Assembly: GCA_017514025.1 (NCBI GenBank)
Contig: JAFWLB010000002.1
Coordinates: forward strand, 126,346-190,345
Length of the DNA stretch: 64,000 bases
Direction of reading: 5' to 3'
From: Candidatus Saccharimonadota bacterium
Lineage (GTDB): Bacteria > Patescibacteriota > Saccharimonadia > Saccharimonadales > Saccharimonadaceae
This document shows positions 15,016 to 23,953 of this stretch, piece by piece. Position 1 is the stretch's first letter. Each line of letters begins with the position of its first letter. Position numbers and translations under genes: made by a program. A model generated the notes under the pieces. The model had not been told where the DNA came from and made no database searches. It was given only the letters and a program-made list of their open reading frames with translations.

Positions 15016-16164
15016 TTAGTTTAAAATGACGAGGTTTTCTATGTGGGGGGTGCGGGGGAAGAAATTAAAGGTTTTAATCATATCAATTTGGTATTTGGTA
15101 AGTAAGAGCTTGACGTCACGAGCTTGGGTGGCGGGGTTGCAAGAAAGATAAATAATTTTTTGAGGCCTGGTTTTAAGAAGTTTGTCAATTAATTTGCGGT
15201 CACAACCAGCACGAGGAGGATCCAAAATTACAGTTTGACGGGGAGTAATGTACTTAAGAACGTTTTCAGATTTTTCCAGAATAGGAGTGACGTTGCTCAT
15301 ATTGTAAGCGTTATTTAATAACTCGGCGAAAGCAGATTTATCGACTTCTACGAGAGTGAGCTGTTGATCACGAGCGACAGAGAGACCGATAGTGCCGACA
15401 CCGGCGTAAAGATCGAGGACTTCGTCTGTGGTGATGTTTTCCCAAATTTCTCGGAGAGCTAGTTCGTAGACGGGGAGATTGATTTGAAAGAAACCGTTGG
15501 GAGAATAGGAATAAGTATGGCCAAGAATGACGTCGGTGAGAGCGGGGAAGTTGGGATGGGGTTGGTGGTTTTCGTAGAGGCCGCCGGAGATTTCGCCGGC
15601 TTGATTGCAGCGAAGTAATAATGACTGGTATTTGCGAGCCTCCTCGCCGCGGGCGTTAAGGTCATCGATGATTTTTTGGGCTTGGCTGAAAATTTCAGGG
15701 CGTTCGATAGAGGATTTAGCAATGGGGATCTTACGGTGAGAGCCGCGCTGATGAAAAGCTAGACGGATTTGGCTGATGTCGTGATCCCAGTAAAGGGCAT
15801 ATTCCATTTTGTTGCGATAATAATAGTCGCGATGATCGGTGATGATTTGAGGGGGAGCGATTTTTAGCTGGTGCTCGCGAAAAATCTCGACTACCAGCTT
15901 TTGTTTTTGTTTTAGCTCGTAATCATAGTCCATGATTTGCCAGGGGGAAGTGGAAAGATAACAAGGGTCGCGCGGTTCGATACGATGGAGAGAAATTTTT
16001 TCGACTTCGGTGGCGACGGCCTCAAAATAGTGAGATTTTTGTTTAGTAATATCATATTTGGTAACAATTTCACCGGGAAGAGCGTTCCAGAAAAAACCTT
16101 TACGGCCGTCATCGTCAGTGCCAATGCCAAAGCCCCCAGGTATGAGTTTTTCTATCTGAATCAC
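15016..16164 (-). CDS. TrmA/RlmD-family RNA (uracil-5-)methyltransferase
   Basis: 382 aa. SAM-dependent C5 methylation of uracil in tRNA or 23S rRNA. Visible: SAM motif VLDLYAGVGTIGLSVA, VILDPPRAGCD, nucleophile Cys in YLSCNP, and the C-terminal catalytic region FPRTPHIE. The N-terminal TRAM-like part is short, and the usual 4Fe-4S motif CGGC after the first Cys is replaced (DPCYLSTSPWQIM), so the cluster is probably absent. The start codon is GTG at 16162-16164: a minus-strand TATAAT lies exactly 6 nt upstream, supporting it over the out-of-frame ATG at 16166. Target base unknown. Confidence 0.88.
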   Translation of the reverse strand: MIQIEKLIPGGFGIGTDDDGRKGFFWNALPGEIVTKYDITKQKSHYFEAVATEVEKISLHRIEPRDPCYLSTSPWQIMDYDYELKQKQKLVVEIFREHQLKIAPPQIITDHRDYYYRNKMEYALYWDHDISQIRLAFHQRGSHRKIPIAKSSIERPEIFSQAQKIIDDLNARGEEARKYQSLLLRCNQAGEISGGLYENHQPHPNFPALTDVILGHTYSYSPNGFFQINLPVYELALREIWENITTDEVLDLYAGVGTIGLSVARDQQLTLVEVDKSAFAELLNNAYNMSNVTPILEKSENVLKYITPRQTVILDPPRAGCDRKLIDKLLKTRPQKIIYLSCNPATQARDVKLLLTKYQIDMIKTFNFFPRTPHIENLVILN

Positions 16165-16165
16165 A

Positions 16166-16195
16166 TTGGTATTATATCATAAAATATGTTATAAT
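16166..16195. promoter_or_regulatory. Overlapping divergent promoters (methyltransferase / 724-aa protein)
   Basis: Minus -10 TATAAT at 16171-16176 (6 nt to the GTG at 16164). Plus promoter TTGGTA (16166-16171), 18 nt, TATAAT (16190-16195), 9 nt to the ATG at 16205. Both promoters fit in 40 bp between start codons. Confidence 0.6.
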
Positions 16196-16204
16196 TTAAC
16201 TATT

Positions 16205-18379
16205 ATGACCGCTGAGGAAGTGTTGCGTTATAGTGAAGATTCGGCGTTGGAAAACAACCAGATTATTTCGCATGTGACAGGGAGTCGGGGAAAAGTAAAA
16301 ACGACCGGAAAGTTGAAATCTTTGGGGGCGATGGGGTTGATTACGGCGTTATTGGTGGTAGCAGCGGTGTTATTTAGCTCGGGAAATTTAATTCCATCAG
16401 CGATTTCGGAAAGGTTGATCGAAGAAACTGATGTGCAATATGCTGATGCAGTGGAAAGCAAAAAGTTGGTATTCCAGCAAGCGATGAAAAATGGGGAGTT
16501 GCCAGAAAATACGATAGCGGTCTTGGGGCAATATGGGGTGGAAGTGGAGAAGGCGGAAAATGGTGAGATTGTTTTAAAGACAAAAGATAAAACTGTAACA
16601 GCGGATGATTTTATTACAGTGGTGAGTAGTGATGTGAATTTATATAATGCGTTTGACCAGGCAACTTATTCGCGGGCGGCGTATTATTTTGATGATTCAG
16701 CAAAGAAAATTTTTAAAGAAATAGGGACAACGCGAAATAATTACACGAAGGATTCGAATTTTGACGAGGTGATGGGATCTTTGGTGGGGAGCGGAAGCAA
16801 TATCGATGTGAATAATGTAGTGGCGACAGAGGACGAGGAGGGGGGAAGTGGATATGAAAGTGCCGGAGCCGTAGCAAGATCAAGTAGTGGAGCGGAGGAG
16901 TTTATCAGTGGAGTAGGGGCACAAACGAGGGCCGGTTCTAGCACGGAAGCAACTTTAAATTCGGCAGATTCTTTGAAAGTGGCGGATACGATTTCGAAAG
17001 AACAGCGATCGTCACTGTTTTTCTTAACTTTTATGGAAAATATTAGCAAAATGAAGGCGGGGAAAGGGGATGAATCGAAAATTAACGAGGCGATGAACTT
17101 TTTGTACGAGCAACACGAAACGGAGGTAGTGAACGTGAAGACTGGGGAGATAATGAAAGTGAAGGGGACGGCGTTGGACTCGCCGAGCTTGTACGCGGTA
17201 CTATCGGGGAGTAAAGTGAATTTGGAGGGGGCAGAGAATTATTCTTCGGATAGGGTTTTGAAGACTATCGAAAATAGATTAGGAACAACGAATGGAACGG
17301 GGGCAATTACGGGGACGGTGGCTTCGGCGGATGAGAATATTAAGGGGTCGATCGGACGATTTTTAGATATTGGTGGAGAGGGAGCGTCGGTAGAAACGCT
17401 GAATATCGTGAATAAAACAATTGATGGATCGCTGGTAAATAATTCCTATGAAACGATTAACGGCGTAGACGCCGGGGAAATGCTGGTGGAAGGAGCAGTG
17501 AATGTGGGAAAGAAGCTAGCGAAAGCGAGCGGGGCGACGGCTGGAGATGCGGCGGCGGTAAGTGAGTATGCGCGACTGAATTCGGCGGTGTTAGCGATGG
17601 ATGCAGAGGCAGACCGAATGAATCGGAGTCCGTTTGATGTGACTTCGAAAAATACATTTTTGGGATCAATTCTACATAAATTGGCGGTGGCGAGCACAAA
17701 GATGAGTGGAACGCTGACTTCCAACATGAAGACTATCGCGAGTTTAACTAGTGAGGCGGTGTTGGGACTGTTGCCAGCAAGCTATGCGGATGCGGCGAGT
17801 GGATTTTTGACAGAATTTGGAGATTGTGAAACTTACAGCACAATTGGGGCGGTAGGGTCGCCGCAATGTTCGGAGGTGGCGACTTTTGATACTTCAACTT
17901 TGAATGATACTTTTAATGATCCGGAGTTTATTGATTTTGTGAATAATAATACCACCCTCAGCGCGTCAGGGAAGCGAACGATAAATAAGGGGTCGGTGCT
18001 GGCGGATTTTGTATTATATAATGATGAACGGACAACACCATTAGGCGTGACAGATGGAGGGATTTTGAATTCTCTAGGCAATGAACTATCTTCGGTGAAT
18101 TTTGTGTCGAATATACTGGAGATGATCCGAAGTTTCTTGGGAGCTTCAGAAACAGAAAAACGGATAGCCTCTGGAGCGGAATATGTGAATTCGAGTAGTA
18201 ATCCGAATTGGGGACAATATAAATATGCACAAAGATATGTGTCACTGGCTAGAGCGACAGAATCCTTGCAACAATACGCGGGCGAATCATCGGCATACAA
18301 TAATGTATATGGTTTTGAAGGTGGTGAAAATCCAGTGATAGCGTTTATGAATGATTATTATCAAACCGCTCAACGCTAG
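16205..18379 (+). CDS. Large single-membrane-anchor protein of unknown function
   Basis: 724 aa. A basic, hydrophilic N-terminus of about 35 residues, one membrane segment (LGAMGLITALLVVAAVLFSS, about 41-60), and then a long Ser/Ala/Gly/Asn-rich extracytoplasmic region. Two Cys-containing patches (FGDCETYS and GSPQCSEV near residues 540-560) could form a disulfide. No known domain is recognised. Size, topology and composition resemble T4SS-linked or surface proteins of Saccharibacteria, but that is weak. The ATG at 16205 is preferred; the in-frame TTG at 16166 is the -35 element. The 3' end overlaps convergent recF by 35 bp. Confidence 0.8.
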   Translation: MTAEEVLRYSEDSALENNQIISHVTGSRGKVKTTGKLKSLGAMGLITALLVVAAVLFSSGNLIPSAISERLIEETDVQYADAVESKKLVFQQAMKNGELPENTIAVLGQYGVEVEKAENGEIVLKTKDKTVTADDFITVVSSDVNLYNAFDQATYSRAAYYFDDSAKKIFKEIGTTRNNYTKDSNFDEVMGSLVGSGSNIDVNNVVATEDEEGGSGYESAGAVARSSSGAEEFISGVGAQTRAGSSTEATLNSADSLKVADTISKEQRSSLFFLTFMENISKMKAGKGDESKINEAMNFLYEQHETEVVNVKTGEIMKVKGTALDSPSLYAVLSGSKVNLEGAENYSSDRVLKTIENRLGTTNGTGAITGTVASADENIKGSIGRFLDIGGEGASVETLNIVNKTIDGSLVNNSYETINGVDAGEMLVEGAVNVGKKLAKASGATAGDAAAVSEYARLNSAVLAMDAEADRMNRSPFDVTSKNTFLGSILHKLAVASTKMSGTLTSNMKTIASLTSEAVLGLLPASYADAASGFLTEFGDCETYSTIGAVGSPQCSEVATFDTSTLNDTFNDPEFIDFVNNNTTLSASGKRTINKGSVLADFVLYNDERTTPLGVTDGGILNSLGNELSSVNFVSNILEMIRSFLGASETEKRIASGAEYVNSSSNPNWGQYKYAQRYVSLARATESLQQYAGESSAYNNVYGFEGGENPVIAFMNDYYQTAQR

Positions 18380-19355
18380 TAATAATAACTTGGTGATGTT
18401 TAAAGTTTTCGACTAGACAGGTGCGGCGAGAGTCATCCAGTTCGGAAAAGACGTCATCGAGAAGAATGAGAGGTTTTTGATTAAGAGTTTCTTCGATGAG
18501 TTTGGCTTCGATGAATTTAAGGGCGAGAATGATGGAGCGGGTTTCACCACGAGAAGCGGAGCCGTTAGCGGGTTTATGGTTAAATTCAAAGAGATATTCA
18601 TCGCGATGAATACCAAAAGTAGTGTGACCGAGGTAGGCATCTTTTTGGAAGTTTTGTTCTAGATGACTGAGGTATTTATCTTCGGTAAGGTTTTTAGCTT
18701 CACTTTGGTAAACAATTTGAACTTCGTCGTCGTTTTTGGCAATAGAGTGATAAGTGGCGGGGAGACGAGAGTTGACCTCCCTAATGAAATCATTGCGGGA
18801 ATTATGGATAGCGGTGCCAAGACGAGCGAGGAGAAGATTCCAGGAAAATAGCGCCGACGGAGTGATTTGTTCGTTTTTAAGAATTTCGTTGCGTTGACGG
18901 AGGGCTTTTTTATATTTGGAGAGATTGACGGCGTAAGTTTCATCCAATCCACTAAAGAAGGTATCAAAATAGTCACGGCGGCGGCCGGGAGAATGACTAA
19001 TTAAATTAAGGTCGGAGGGTAAAAAAAGAATTACGGGATACCTATATTTTTTAGGAAGGCGAGCACTTTTTTTATCTACGCTTAAAAATGTTTTGGTTTT
19101 ACCATCATAAGTGGTAATAATAGAGTCGCCGTTTTGGTATTTAAGTTCAATGCGGTAATAATCGGTGCCACGTTTGATGATTTCCGAATCCGTAGCGCGA
19201 AAACTTTTGCCACGAGTAAGGATATAGATCGCTTCAAGGACGGAAGTTTTACCACAACCATTTTTACCGAGAATGAGGGAGGTCTCATCTTCACACTCTA
19301 ATAGGTAACTAGAATGATTGCGGAAATTGGTAAGTTTGATGGATTTAATAATCAT
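18345..19355 (-). CDS. recF: DNA replication/repair protein RecF
   Basis: 336 aa, SMC-like ATPase that helps load RecA at gaps. Visible: Walker A ILGKNGCGKTSVLEAI (about residues 29-44), ABC signature region SASRGETRSIILALKF, and Walker B PLILLDDVFSELD. It follows dnaN directly (dnaN stop and recF start meet at 19355) in the classical dnaA-dnaN-recF order. Its 3' end overlaps the convergent 724-aa gene by 35 bp. Slightly shorter than the usual 360 aa. Confidence 0.95.
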   Translation of the reverse strand: MIIKSIKLTNFRNHSSYLLECEDETSLILGKNGCGKTSVLEAIYILTRGKSFRATDSEIIKRGTDYYRIELKYQNGDSIITTYDGKTKTFLSVDKKSARLPKKYRYPVILFLPSDLNLISHSPGRRRDYFDTFFSGLDETYAVNLSKYKKALRQRNEILKNEQITPSALFSWNLLLARLGTAIHNSRNDFIREVNSRLPATYHSIAKNDDEVQIVYQSEAKNLTEDKYLSHLEQNFQKDAYLGHTTFGIHRDEYLFEFNHKPANGSASRGETRSIILALKFIEAKLIEETLNQKPLILLDDVFSELDDSRRTCLVENFKHHQVIITSVERFDNNHS

Positions 19356-20455
19356 TAGGAATTTAGTGGCATTATAATATGAGTATATTTATTACTCTTT
19401 TTATTCTTGATGACGATAGGAGCAGTATGGTCGGTGAATTCAAAGGCAATTTCGGGTTCTTCGAGGGCGTTAAGGGCGTCAATGAGGAAGCGAGAATTGA
19501 GGTTGACTTTGCCATCTTGATCAACAGAAGCCTCGATCCTAGAATCGTTTTCGCCAAATTCATTAGCAATAGATTTGACTGAAAAAGTATCCGGAGTGGT
19601 AGCTTCACAAATGATGGAGCCACCAACAGAACGGGCAAAGAGAGCGGCTAGTCTAGTGACGCGGGTGAGTTCTTCGCGTTTTAAGATGGTTTTAATTTTA
19701 CTGTCCTTAGGGATGAGCTTTTGGTAATCTGGGAAGCTGGCATCAATAAGTTTGGAAATAATTTCGATTTCGCCGAGGCGGAAGCGAACTAAGTCTTCGT
19801 TGAAAGAAAATTCAACGGCTTCGATGTCGTCAGGGATGGCGCGGAGGACTTCCTGGAGTGAGCTAGAAGGGACGATGGCTTTGACTTCGCTTTTGACTTT
19901 ATCGATGAGCTTTTTTTCGGCTAAACGGTAGCCGTCCGTGGCGGCGATAGCGAGACGGTCGCCGTCAGTATTGAAGTAGACGCCGGTCAGGGCGGGGCGA
20001 GTAAGGTCGTTACTGCTAGCAATGAGGACTTGGCTGGCGCTAACCTTGAATTCGTTGATACCGATTTGATAGGTAACGGCGGTTTTTTCGTCGATTTCGG
20101 GGAGTTCGGGGAAATCATCGGCAGGGGAGCCGTTAATAGTAGAGGAGTATTTACCGGCAGAAATAGTAACTTTGGTGTCATCAGTGGAAATTTCGATGGT
20201 TTCGCCTTTAGGTAGATTGGAGACGAACTCGGCAAGAAGTTTGGCGGGGACGGTAACCACACCATCTTCAGAACTAGAGACAGGGAGAAAATCAACAACG
20301 GCCATATCTAGGTTGGTGGTGACTAGAGAGACTTTTTTATTATCTACTCGAATAAGGACGTTATTAAGGATAGGGAGGGTGACCTTACCGATAGCAATGC
20401 GACTAACATTATTAAGGGCTTTACTGAGTTTTTCTTGAGTAACTTTGATTTTCAT
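19355..20455 (-). CDS. dnaN: DNA polymerase III sliding clamp (beta subunit)
   Basis: 366 aa, normal length. Three clamp domains are recognisable: the N-terminal start MKIKVTQEKLSKALNNVSRI, the central DLTRPALTGVYFNTDGDRLA, the central-to-C-terminal FPDYQKLIPKD, and the C-terminal end THIIMPLNS (clamp proteins typically end in a similar M-P-hydrophobic peptide). It tethers polymerase to DNA as a ring dimer. AGAAAGGA precedes the ATG. It lies downstream of dnaA across a 262-bp gap that carries DnaA-box-like motifs. Confidence 0.97.
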   Translation of the reverse strand: MKIKVTQEKLSKALNNVSRIAIGKVTLPILNNVLIRVDNKKVSLVTTNLDMAVVDFLPVSSSEDGVVTVPAKLLAEFVSNLPKGETIEISTDDTKVTISAGKYSSTINGSPADDFPELPEIDEKTAVTYQIGINEFKVSASQVLIASSNDLTRPALTGVYFNTDGDRLAIAATDGYRLAEKKLIDKVKSEVKAIVPSSSLQEVLRAIPDDIEAVEFSFNEDLVRFRLGEIEIISKLIDASFPDYQKLIPKDSKIKTILKREELTRVTRLAALFARSVGGSIICEATTPDTFSVKSIANEFGENDSRIEASVDQDGKVNLNSRFLIDALNALEEPEIAFEFTDHTAPIVIKNKKSNKYTHIIMPLNS

Positions 20456-20717
20456 GTGAGAAATCCTTTCTTTCTATTAAATAAATATTTTGTAGTTGTA
20501 ATAGTAGGGTTTGTGGAATAGTGGAAAAGTGAGGTGATTATCTGGGGTGGGGTGGCGGTGGGAAAAGTTGTGAGAAAGTGAGGAAAAGGTGGTGGGAAAG
20601 TGGAGTTTTGCACTGGATGGTGGTGTGGTAGGTTGGTTGTACACATTTTTTGCACGGATTTTTGCGGCGGTTTTACACGTAGAAATACACAGGGTTTTGC
20701 ACATTGCGGAGGTATGA
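20456..20717. other. dnaA-dnaN intergenic region with DnaA-box-like motifs and a purine-rich tract
   Basis: No gene is seen. 20515-20605 is a nearly homopurine + strand with repeated GTGGAAAAG/GTGGGAAAG units. 20606-20703 holds DnaA-box-like sites: TTTTGCAC (20606), TTGTACACA (20637), TTTTGCACG (20648), TTTTACACG (20671), AAATACACA (20683) and TTTTGCACA (20695, which fits TTWTNCACA). It may be the downstream half of the origin, a dnaN promoter control site, or both. Confidence 0.5.
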
Positions 20718-22079
20718 TTAGATGCCATAGATCTTCTCCTTGATTTCTTCGATTTGGTCGCGAAGGGTGAAATTTAGTTTGAGATCCTGTTCAATTTTTT
20801 TAATACCGTGCATGACGGTGGTATGATCCTTGACGCCGACTTCGGCGGCGATTTTGGTGGTACTACTGCCGATTTCTTTGGAAATGATAAACATGGCGAC
20901 TTGGCGGGCGTTTTTAATATTGGCGACGCGTGATTTACTACACATTTCTTTGGGGGTGAGATTATAGTATTTGGCGACTTTTTCAACAACTTGTTTGGGG
21001 GTAATGGGGCGGAGTTTGGAAGATTTGTTGACAGAGACGGAGCCGTTTTCGATAAGTTCTAGAGGGGTGAGACCGCGGACTTCGGACATAAGGAGGATGG
21101 TGGAAAATTCGCCCTCGAGGTCGCGGATATTGGTGTTGACGTTTTCGGCGATATATTCGATGGCTTCCGGTTCGATTTCGGCACCCATGATTTCGGCTTT
21201 GGCTTGGAGGATGGCGCATTTATCTTCGAATTTGGGGAGTTGAAGGTCGAAAGCGCCAGCCATGGCAAGGCGAGAAGCGAGGCGTTCATCGACGGATTTG
21301 ATTTGGGAGGGGAGACGATCACTGGTAACAATGATTTGCTTGTTGAGCTGGTAGAGAGCGTTGAAAATATTGAAGAACTCCTCTTGGGATTTTTCTTTAC
21401 CGACAATGAATTGAAAGTCGTCGATAATGAGACAGTCGAGGGCGCGGAATTTTTGATTGAAATCTTTACCTTTGCCGTTGCGAACAGAGTCTATAAAATC
21501 AGAGTAAAAGTCGGAAATGGGGGTGTAAAGGATTTTGTAATCAGGGTTTTTCTTTAAGAGTTCGTTACCGATGGCCTGGACGAGGTGGGTTTTGCCGAGA
21601 CCTGGGCCACCGTAAAGGAAGAAGGGGTTATAGCGATCGCCGGGAGAATCAATAATACTACGAGCGGCGGAAGCGGCTAAGTCATTATTGGAGCCAACAA
21701 CGAAGTTATCAAGGGTATATTTTTGATTAAGGCCAGTTTCGTGATTTTGGCGGGTTTTAGTGTTACGAATAGATTTGATGCGTTCTTTAACGGTGGGGGT
21801 GGATTTGGTGATTTCGCGGGGGCGAACGCGAGACTTAGTGGGGGTTTTGACTTCAAAAGTAAGATCTTTGACTTCGACGCGATTGTTTTTAAGGGCGGTA
21901 GAAATAAGATCGTAATAACGATTGCGAAGTTGTTTGACATAGAAGGTGTTTTTGACGCTGATTTTAACATGGCCATCTTTGGTGGAAAGAAGCGAGGTGT
22001 CTTGGAACCAGGTGGAAAAATTGGCAGGGGAGATTTGTTGTTCGATTTCAGCAAGCGCGTTTTTCCAAACGTCATACAT
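20718..22079 (-). CDS. dnaA: Chromosomal replication initiator DnaA
   Basis: 453 aa. Domain I at about 1-85 (WKNALAEIEQQISPANFSTW), a basic linker, AAA+ domain III with Walker A GGPGLGKTHLVQAIGNE and Walker B CLIIDDFQF, and DNA-binding domain IV with the signature DHTTVMHGIKKIE. It melts the origin and recruits helicase. GGAGGT sits before the ATG and TATAAT further upstream, so this mRNA has a leader, unlike many neighbours. DnaA boxes lie on both sides of the gene. Confidence 0.98.
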   Translation of the reverse strand: MYDVWKNALAEIEQQISPANFSTWFQDTSLLSTKDGHVKISVKNTFYVKQLRNRYYDLISTALKNNRVEVKDLTFEVKTPTKSRVRPREITKSTPTVKERIKSIRNTKTRQNHETGLNQKYTLDNFVVGSNNDLAASAARSIIDSPGDRYNPFFLYGGPGLGKTHLVQAIGNELLKKNPDYKILYTPISDFYSDFIDSVRNGKGKDFNQKFRALDCLIIDDFQFIVGKEKSQEEFFNIFNALYQLNKQIIVTSDRLPSQIKSVDERLASRLAMAGAFDLQLPKFEDKCAILQAKAEIMGAEIEPEAIEYIAENVNTNIRDLEGEFSTILLMSEVRGLTPLELIENGSVSVNKSSKLRPITPKQVVEKVAKYYNLTPKEMCSKSRVANIKNARQVAMFIISKEIGSSTTKIAAEVGVKDHTTVMHGIKKIEQDLKLNFTLRDQIEEIKEKIYGI

Positions 22080-22130
22080 TTTGGTGTGGACCTCCTTTAT
22101 TGTTATCTATTATAGCACGGGTCGGGGGAG

Positions 22131-22261
22131 TTTTCCACAGGGTTTGCGAAGGAAATTTTTTGTGGTGTAATGTGAAGGTGGGAAATCAGAGAGGAGTTTT
22201 TCCACAATGAAAAGATAACCCCAGAAAAAGATGTGGAAAACTTCTTGAAAAATGTGGAAAA
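22131..22261. other. oriC: Putative oriC: DnaA-box cluster between dnaA and rpmH
   Basis: Four identical 9-mers TTTTCCACA (fits TTWTNCACA): forward at 22131-22139 and 22198-22206, reverse at 22232-22240 and 22253-22261. An AT-rich stretch follows (22280-22313). The gene order rpmH-dnaA-dnaN-recF is the classical origin context. GC skew does not change sign here, so firing of this origin is an inference. Confidence 0.65.
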
Positions 22262-22313
22262 ATGCGGTATACTATGAAAAGAATTTGAAAATAATAAAAG
22301 TTTAAGGAATAAT

Positions 22314-22451
22314 ATGCCAAAGCGAACATATCAGCCGCATAAGCGACAACGGAAGGCTGAACATGGATTTATGAAGAGGAATGCTTCGAAGTCTGGACGA
22401 AAAGTTTTAAAGTTGCGTAGATTGAAAGGTCGCGCAAGACTAAGTGCTTAA
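22314..22451 (+). CDS. rpmH: 50S ribosomal protein L34
   Basis: 45 aa: [39 protein letters not shown], then RARLSA. This matches bacterial L34 throughout (KRTYQP start, H-GF, R-KGR-LSA end). Structural protein of the large ribosomal subunit. AAGGAA lies before the ATG, with TATACT at 22268-22273 upstream. Divergent from dnaA. The stop codon overlaps the left arm of a terminator hairpin. Confidence 0.97.
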   Translation: MPKRTYQPHKRQRKAEHGFMKRNASKSGRKVLKLRRLKGRARLSA

Positions 22452-22474
22452 AATAAGCCCTACGGGGCTTATTT
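22451..22474 (+). terminator. Terminator of rpmH
   Basis: AAATAAGCCC-TACG-GGGCTTATTT; symmetric, with a short T-run, it overlaps the rpmH stop and sits just before the rnpA -10 box (22477). Confidence 0.8.
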
Positions 22475-22476
22475 GG

Positions 22477-22482
22477 TATAAT
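22477..22482 (+). promoter_or_regulatory. -10 box of rnpA, leaderless (N6)
   Basis: TATAAT 6 nt before the ATG at 22489, immediately after the rpmH terminator, so rnpA-yidC-jag can be transcribed separately from rpmH. Confidence 0.6.
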
Positions 22483-22488
22483 AATATT

Positions 22489-22848
22489 ATGTTGAGTAAG
22501 AGATACCGATTTCATTCACGAGGGGGGGTGAAGTATGTTTATCAGAAAGGCAAGACGGTGAGAAAGCCGAAAATGTCTTTGGTTTTTTGTGATAATACAA
22601 AGGGATTTACGCGAGTAGCGGTAGTGGTATCGAAAAAAGTGGAGAAAACGGCGGTGGGGCGAAACCGAATTCGGCGACGGGTTTACGAAGCTTTGAGGAA
22701 GAATTTTGATTTGATACCTTTGAAGCGAGATTATATTTTTGTGGTTTATGATAAAAGGGTGAGAGAAATGAAGTTCGCGGAGTTAGAGAAGTTACTGGGG
22801 GAGCTCGTAAACGAGAGCAAAGTGTGTTATAATAAGAAGAATGGATAA
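22489..22848 (+). CDS. rnpA: Ribonuclease P protein component
   Basis: 119 aa. Protein subunit of RNase P, which removes tRNA 5' leaders. Visible: the N-terminal RYRFHSRGGVKYVYQKGK and the conserved RNR motif region VGRNRIRRRVYEALRKN. The ATG at 22489 is chosen over upstream in-frame TTG (22444), which lies inside the rpmH terminator region; TATAAT is 6 nt upstream. It overlaps yidC by 8 bp. Confidence 0.96.
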   Translation: MLSKRYRFHSRGGVKYVYQKGKTVRKPKMSLVFCDNTKGFTRVAVVVSKKVEKTAVGRNRIRRRVYEALRKNFDLIPLKRDYIFVVYDKRVREMKFAELEKLLGELVNESKVCYNKKNG

Positions 22849-23950
22849 AAAGAGGATTAGGAAGTATATCTATTGGGGGCTTTTTATCGTGTTTGTGATT
22901 GGCTCAATTGCGACGGGTGGGCCGTTTAATTTTATTGATATGATTATTGTGCGGCCAATTGTGAACATTTTGTTTGTGATATTTAATTTGGTGCATGATT
23001 TTGGCTTGGCAATTATTATTTTGACGGTGATCGTGAAGCTTTTGATGTGGCCGGTGATGAAACGGCAGTTGAATCAATCTAAGTTGATTCGGAAATTACA
23101 GCCGGAGTTGACACAAATTAAAAAGAACTGTAAGGGGAATAAGCAATTAGAATCTTTGCAAACGATGGATCTATATAAACGGTATAATGTGAAGCCGTTT
23201 GCGTCGATTTTGACACTACTAATACAGTTGCCGATATTTATTGCGATTTTTTCGGCTATTCGAGTAGTGGCAACACCTTTACCGACTGATAATTTGATGA
23301 ACCGGGCGTATGATATTGTGGCGTATGAGGGGAGTGAGATTCGTGAGTTGGAGCAGAAGCAGGAAGTATATTTGGCAGATTTGACGAATGCAGAGATTGC
23401 GGCAGAAGATAAGACGGCTTATGATTTTCATCCGCAGCTATTTGGGGTGATTGATTTAGACGTGAAGGCGAGTGACGTGTTGATGGGGAACTTTTCGTGG
23501 TCGGCGCTGTTTATTTTAGTTTGTACAGTTGCGGCTTCGGTGATCCAATATTGGGCAACGAAGCAACAGATGCCGTCTGGGAAGTCTGAGAAAAAGAAGA
23601 AATTCCGCGATTTGATTAAAGAGGCAAAACAGGGGAAGGAAATTGACGAGAGTGAGATTAGTACAATGGCGACTGGCTCGATGGCCTGGATGATGCCATT
23701 TATGATGTTTATTATTATGTTTAATTTGAATGGGGCGTTGGCATTTTATTATTTCCTAAGTAATATTATTACGGTGACACAGCAAAGAATTGTACTACGG
23801 AAAGTAGATGATGATATTGACGCAACGACGGATAAGGCAGTATTAAAGGAGCTCCGGGGGATTAAAGAGGCTGAAGTGGTGGAAAACAAAAAAACAGGAA
23901 CAAAAATTACACGTATCTCCGCGAAAGATATTAAAAAGAAAAGGAGATAA
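22841..23950 (+). CDS. yidC: Membrane protein insertase YidC/Oxa1
   Basis: 369 aa. Inserts membrane proteins with or without SecYEG. The first membrane segment is at about residues 8-25, the core begins with LVHDFGLAIIILTVIVKLLMW, then the cytosolic hairpin KRQLNQSKLIRKLQPELTQI, a second core helix with ILTLLIQLPIFIAIFSAIR, and last helices MPFMMFIIMFNLNGALAFYY and FLSNIITVTQQ. An insert of about 60 residues between core helices and a basic tail (ISAKDIKKKRR) are visible. It overlaps rnpA and is followed 3 nt later by the Jag-like gene. Confidence 0.96.
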   Translation: MDKKRIRKYIYWGLFIVFVIGSIATGGPFNFIDMIIVRPIVNILFVIFNLVHDFGLAIIILTVIVKLLMWPVMKRQLNQSKLIRKLQPELTQIKKNCKGNKQLESLQTMDLYKRYNVKPFASILTLLIQLPIFIAIFSAIRVVATPLPTDNLMNRAYDIVAYEGSEIRELEQKQEVYLADLTNAEIAAEDKTAYDFHPQLFGVIDLDVKASDVLMGNFSWSALFILVCTVAASVIQYWATKQQMPSGKSEKKKKFRDLIKEAKQGKEIDESEISTMATGSMAWMMPFMMFIIMFNLNGALAFYYFLSNIITVTQQRIVLRKVDDDIDATTDKAVLKELRGIKEAEVVENKKTGTKITRISAKDIKKKRR

Positions 23951-23953
23951 ATT

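Noticed and set aside
22444-22488. TTG start extending rnpA upstream
   Set aside because: It lies in the rpmH terminator; TATAAT-N6-ATG at 22489 is better.
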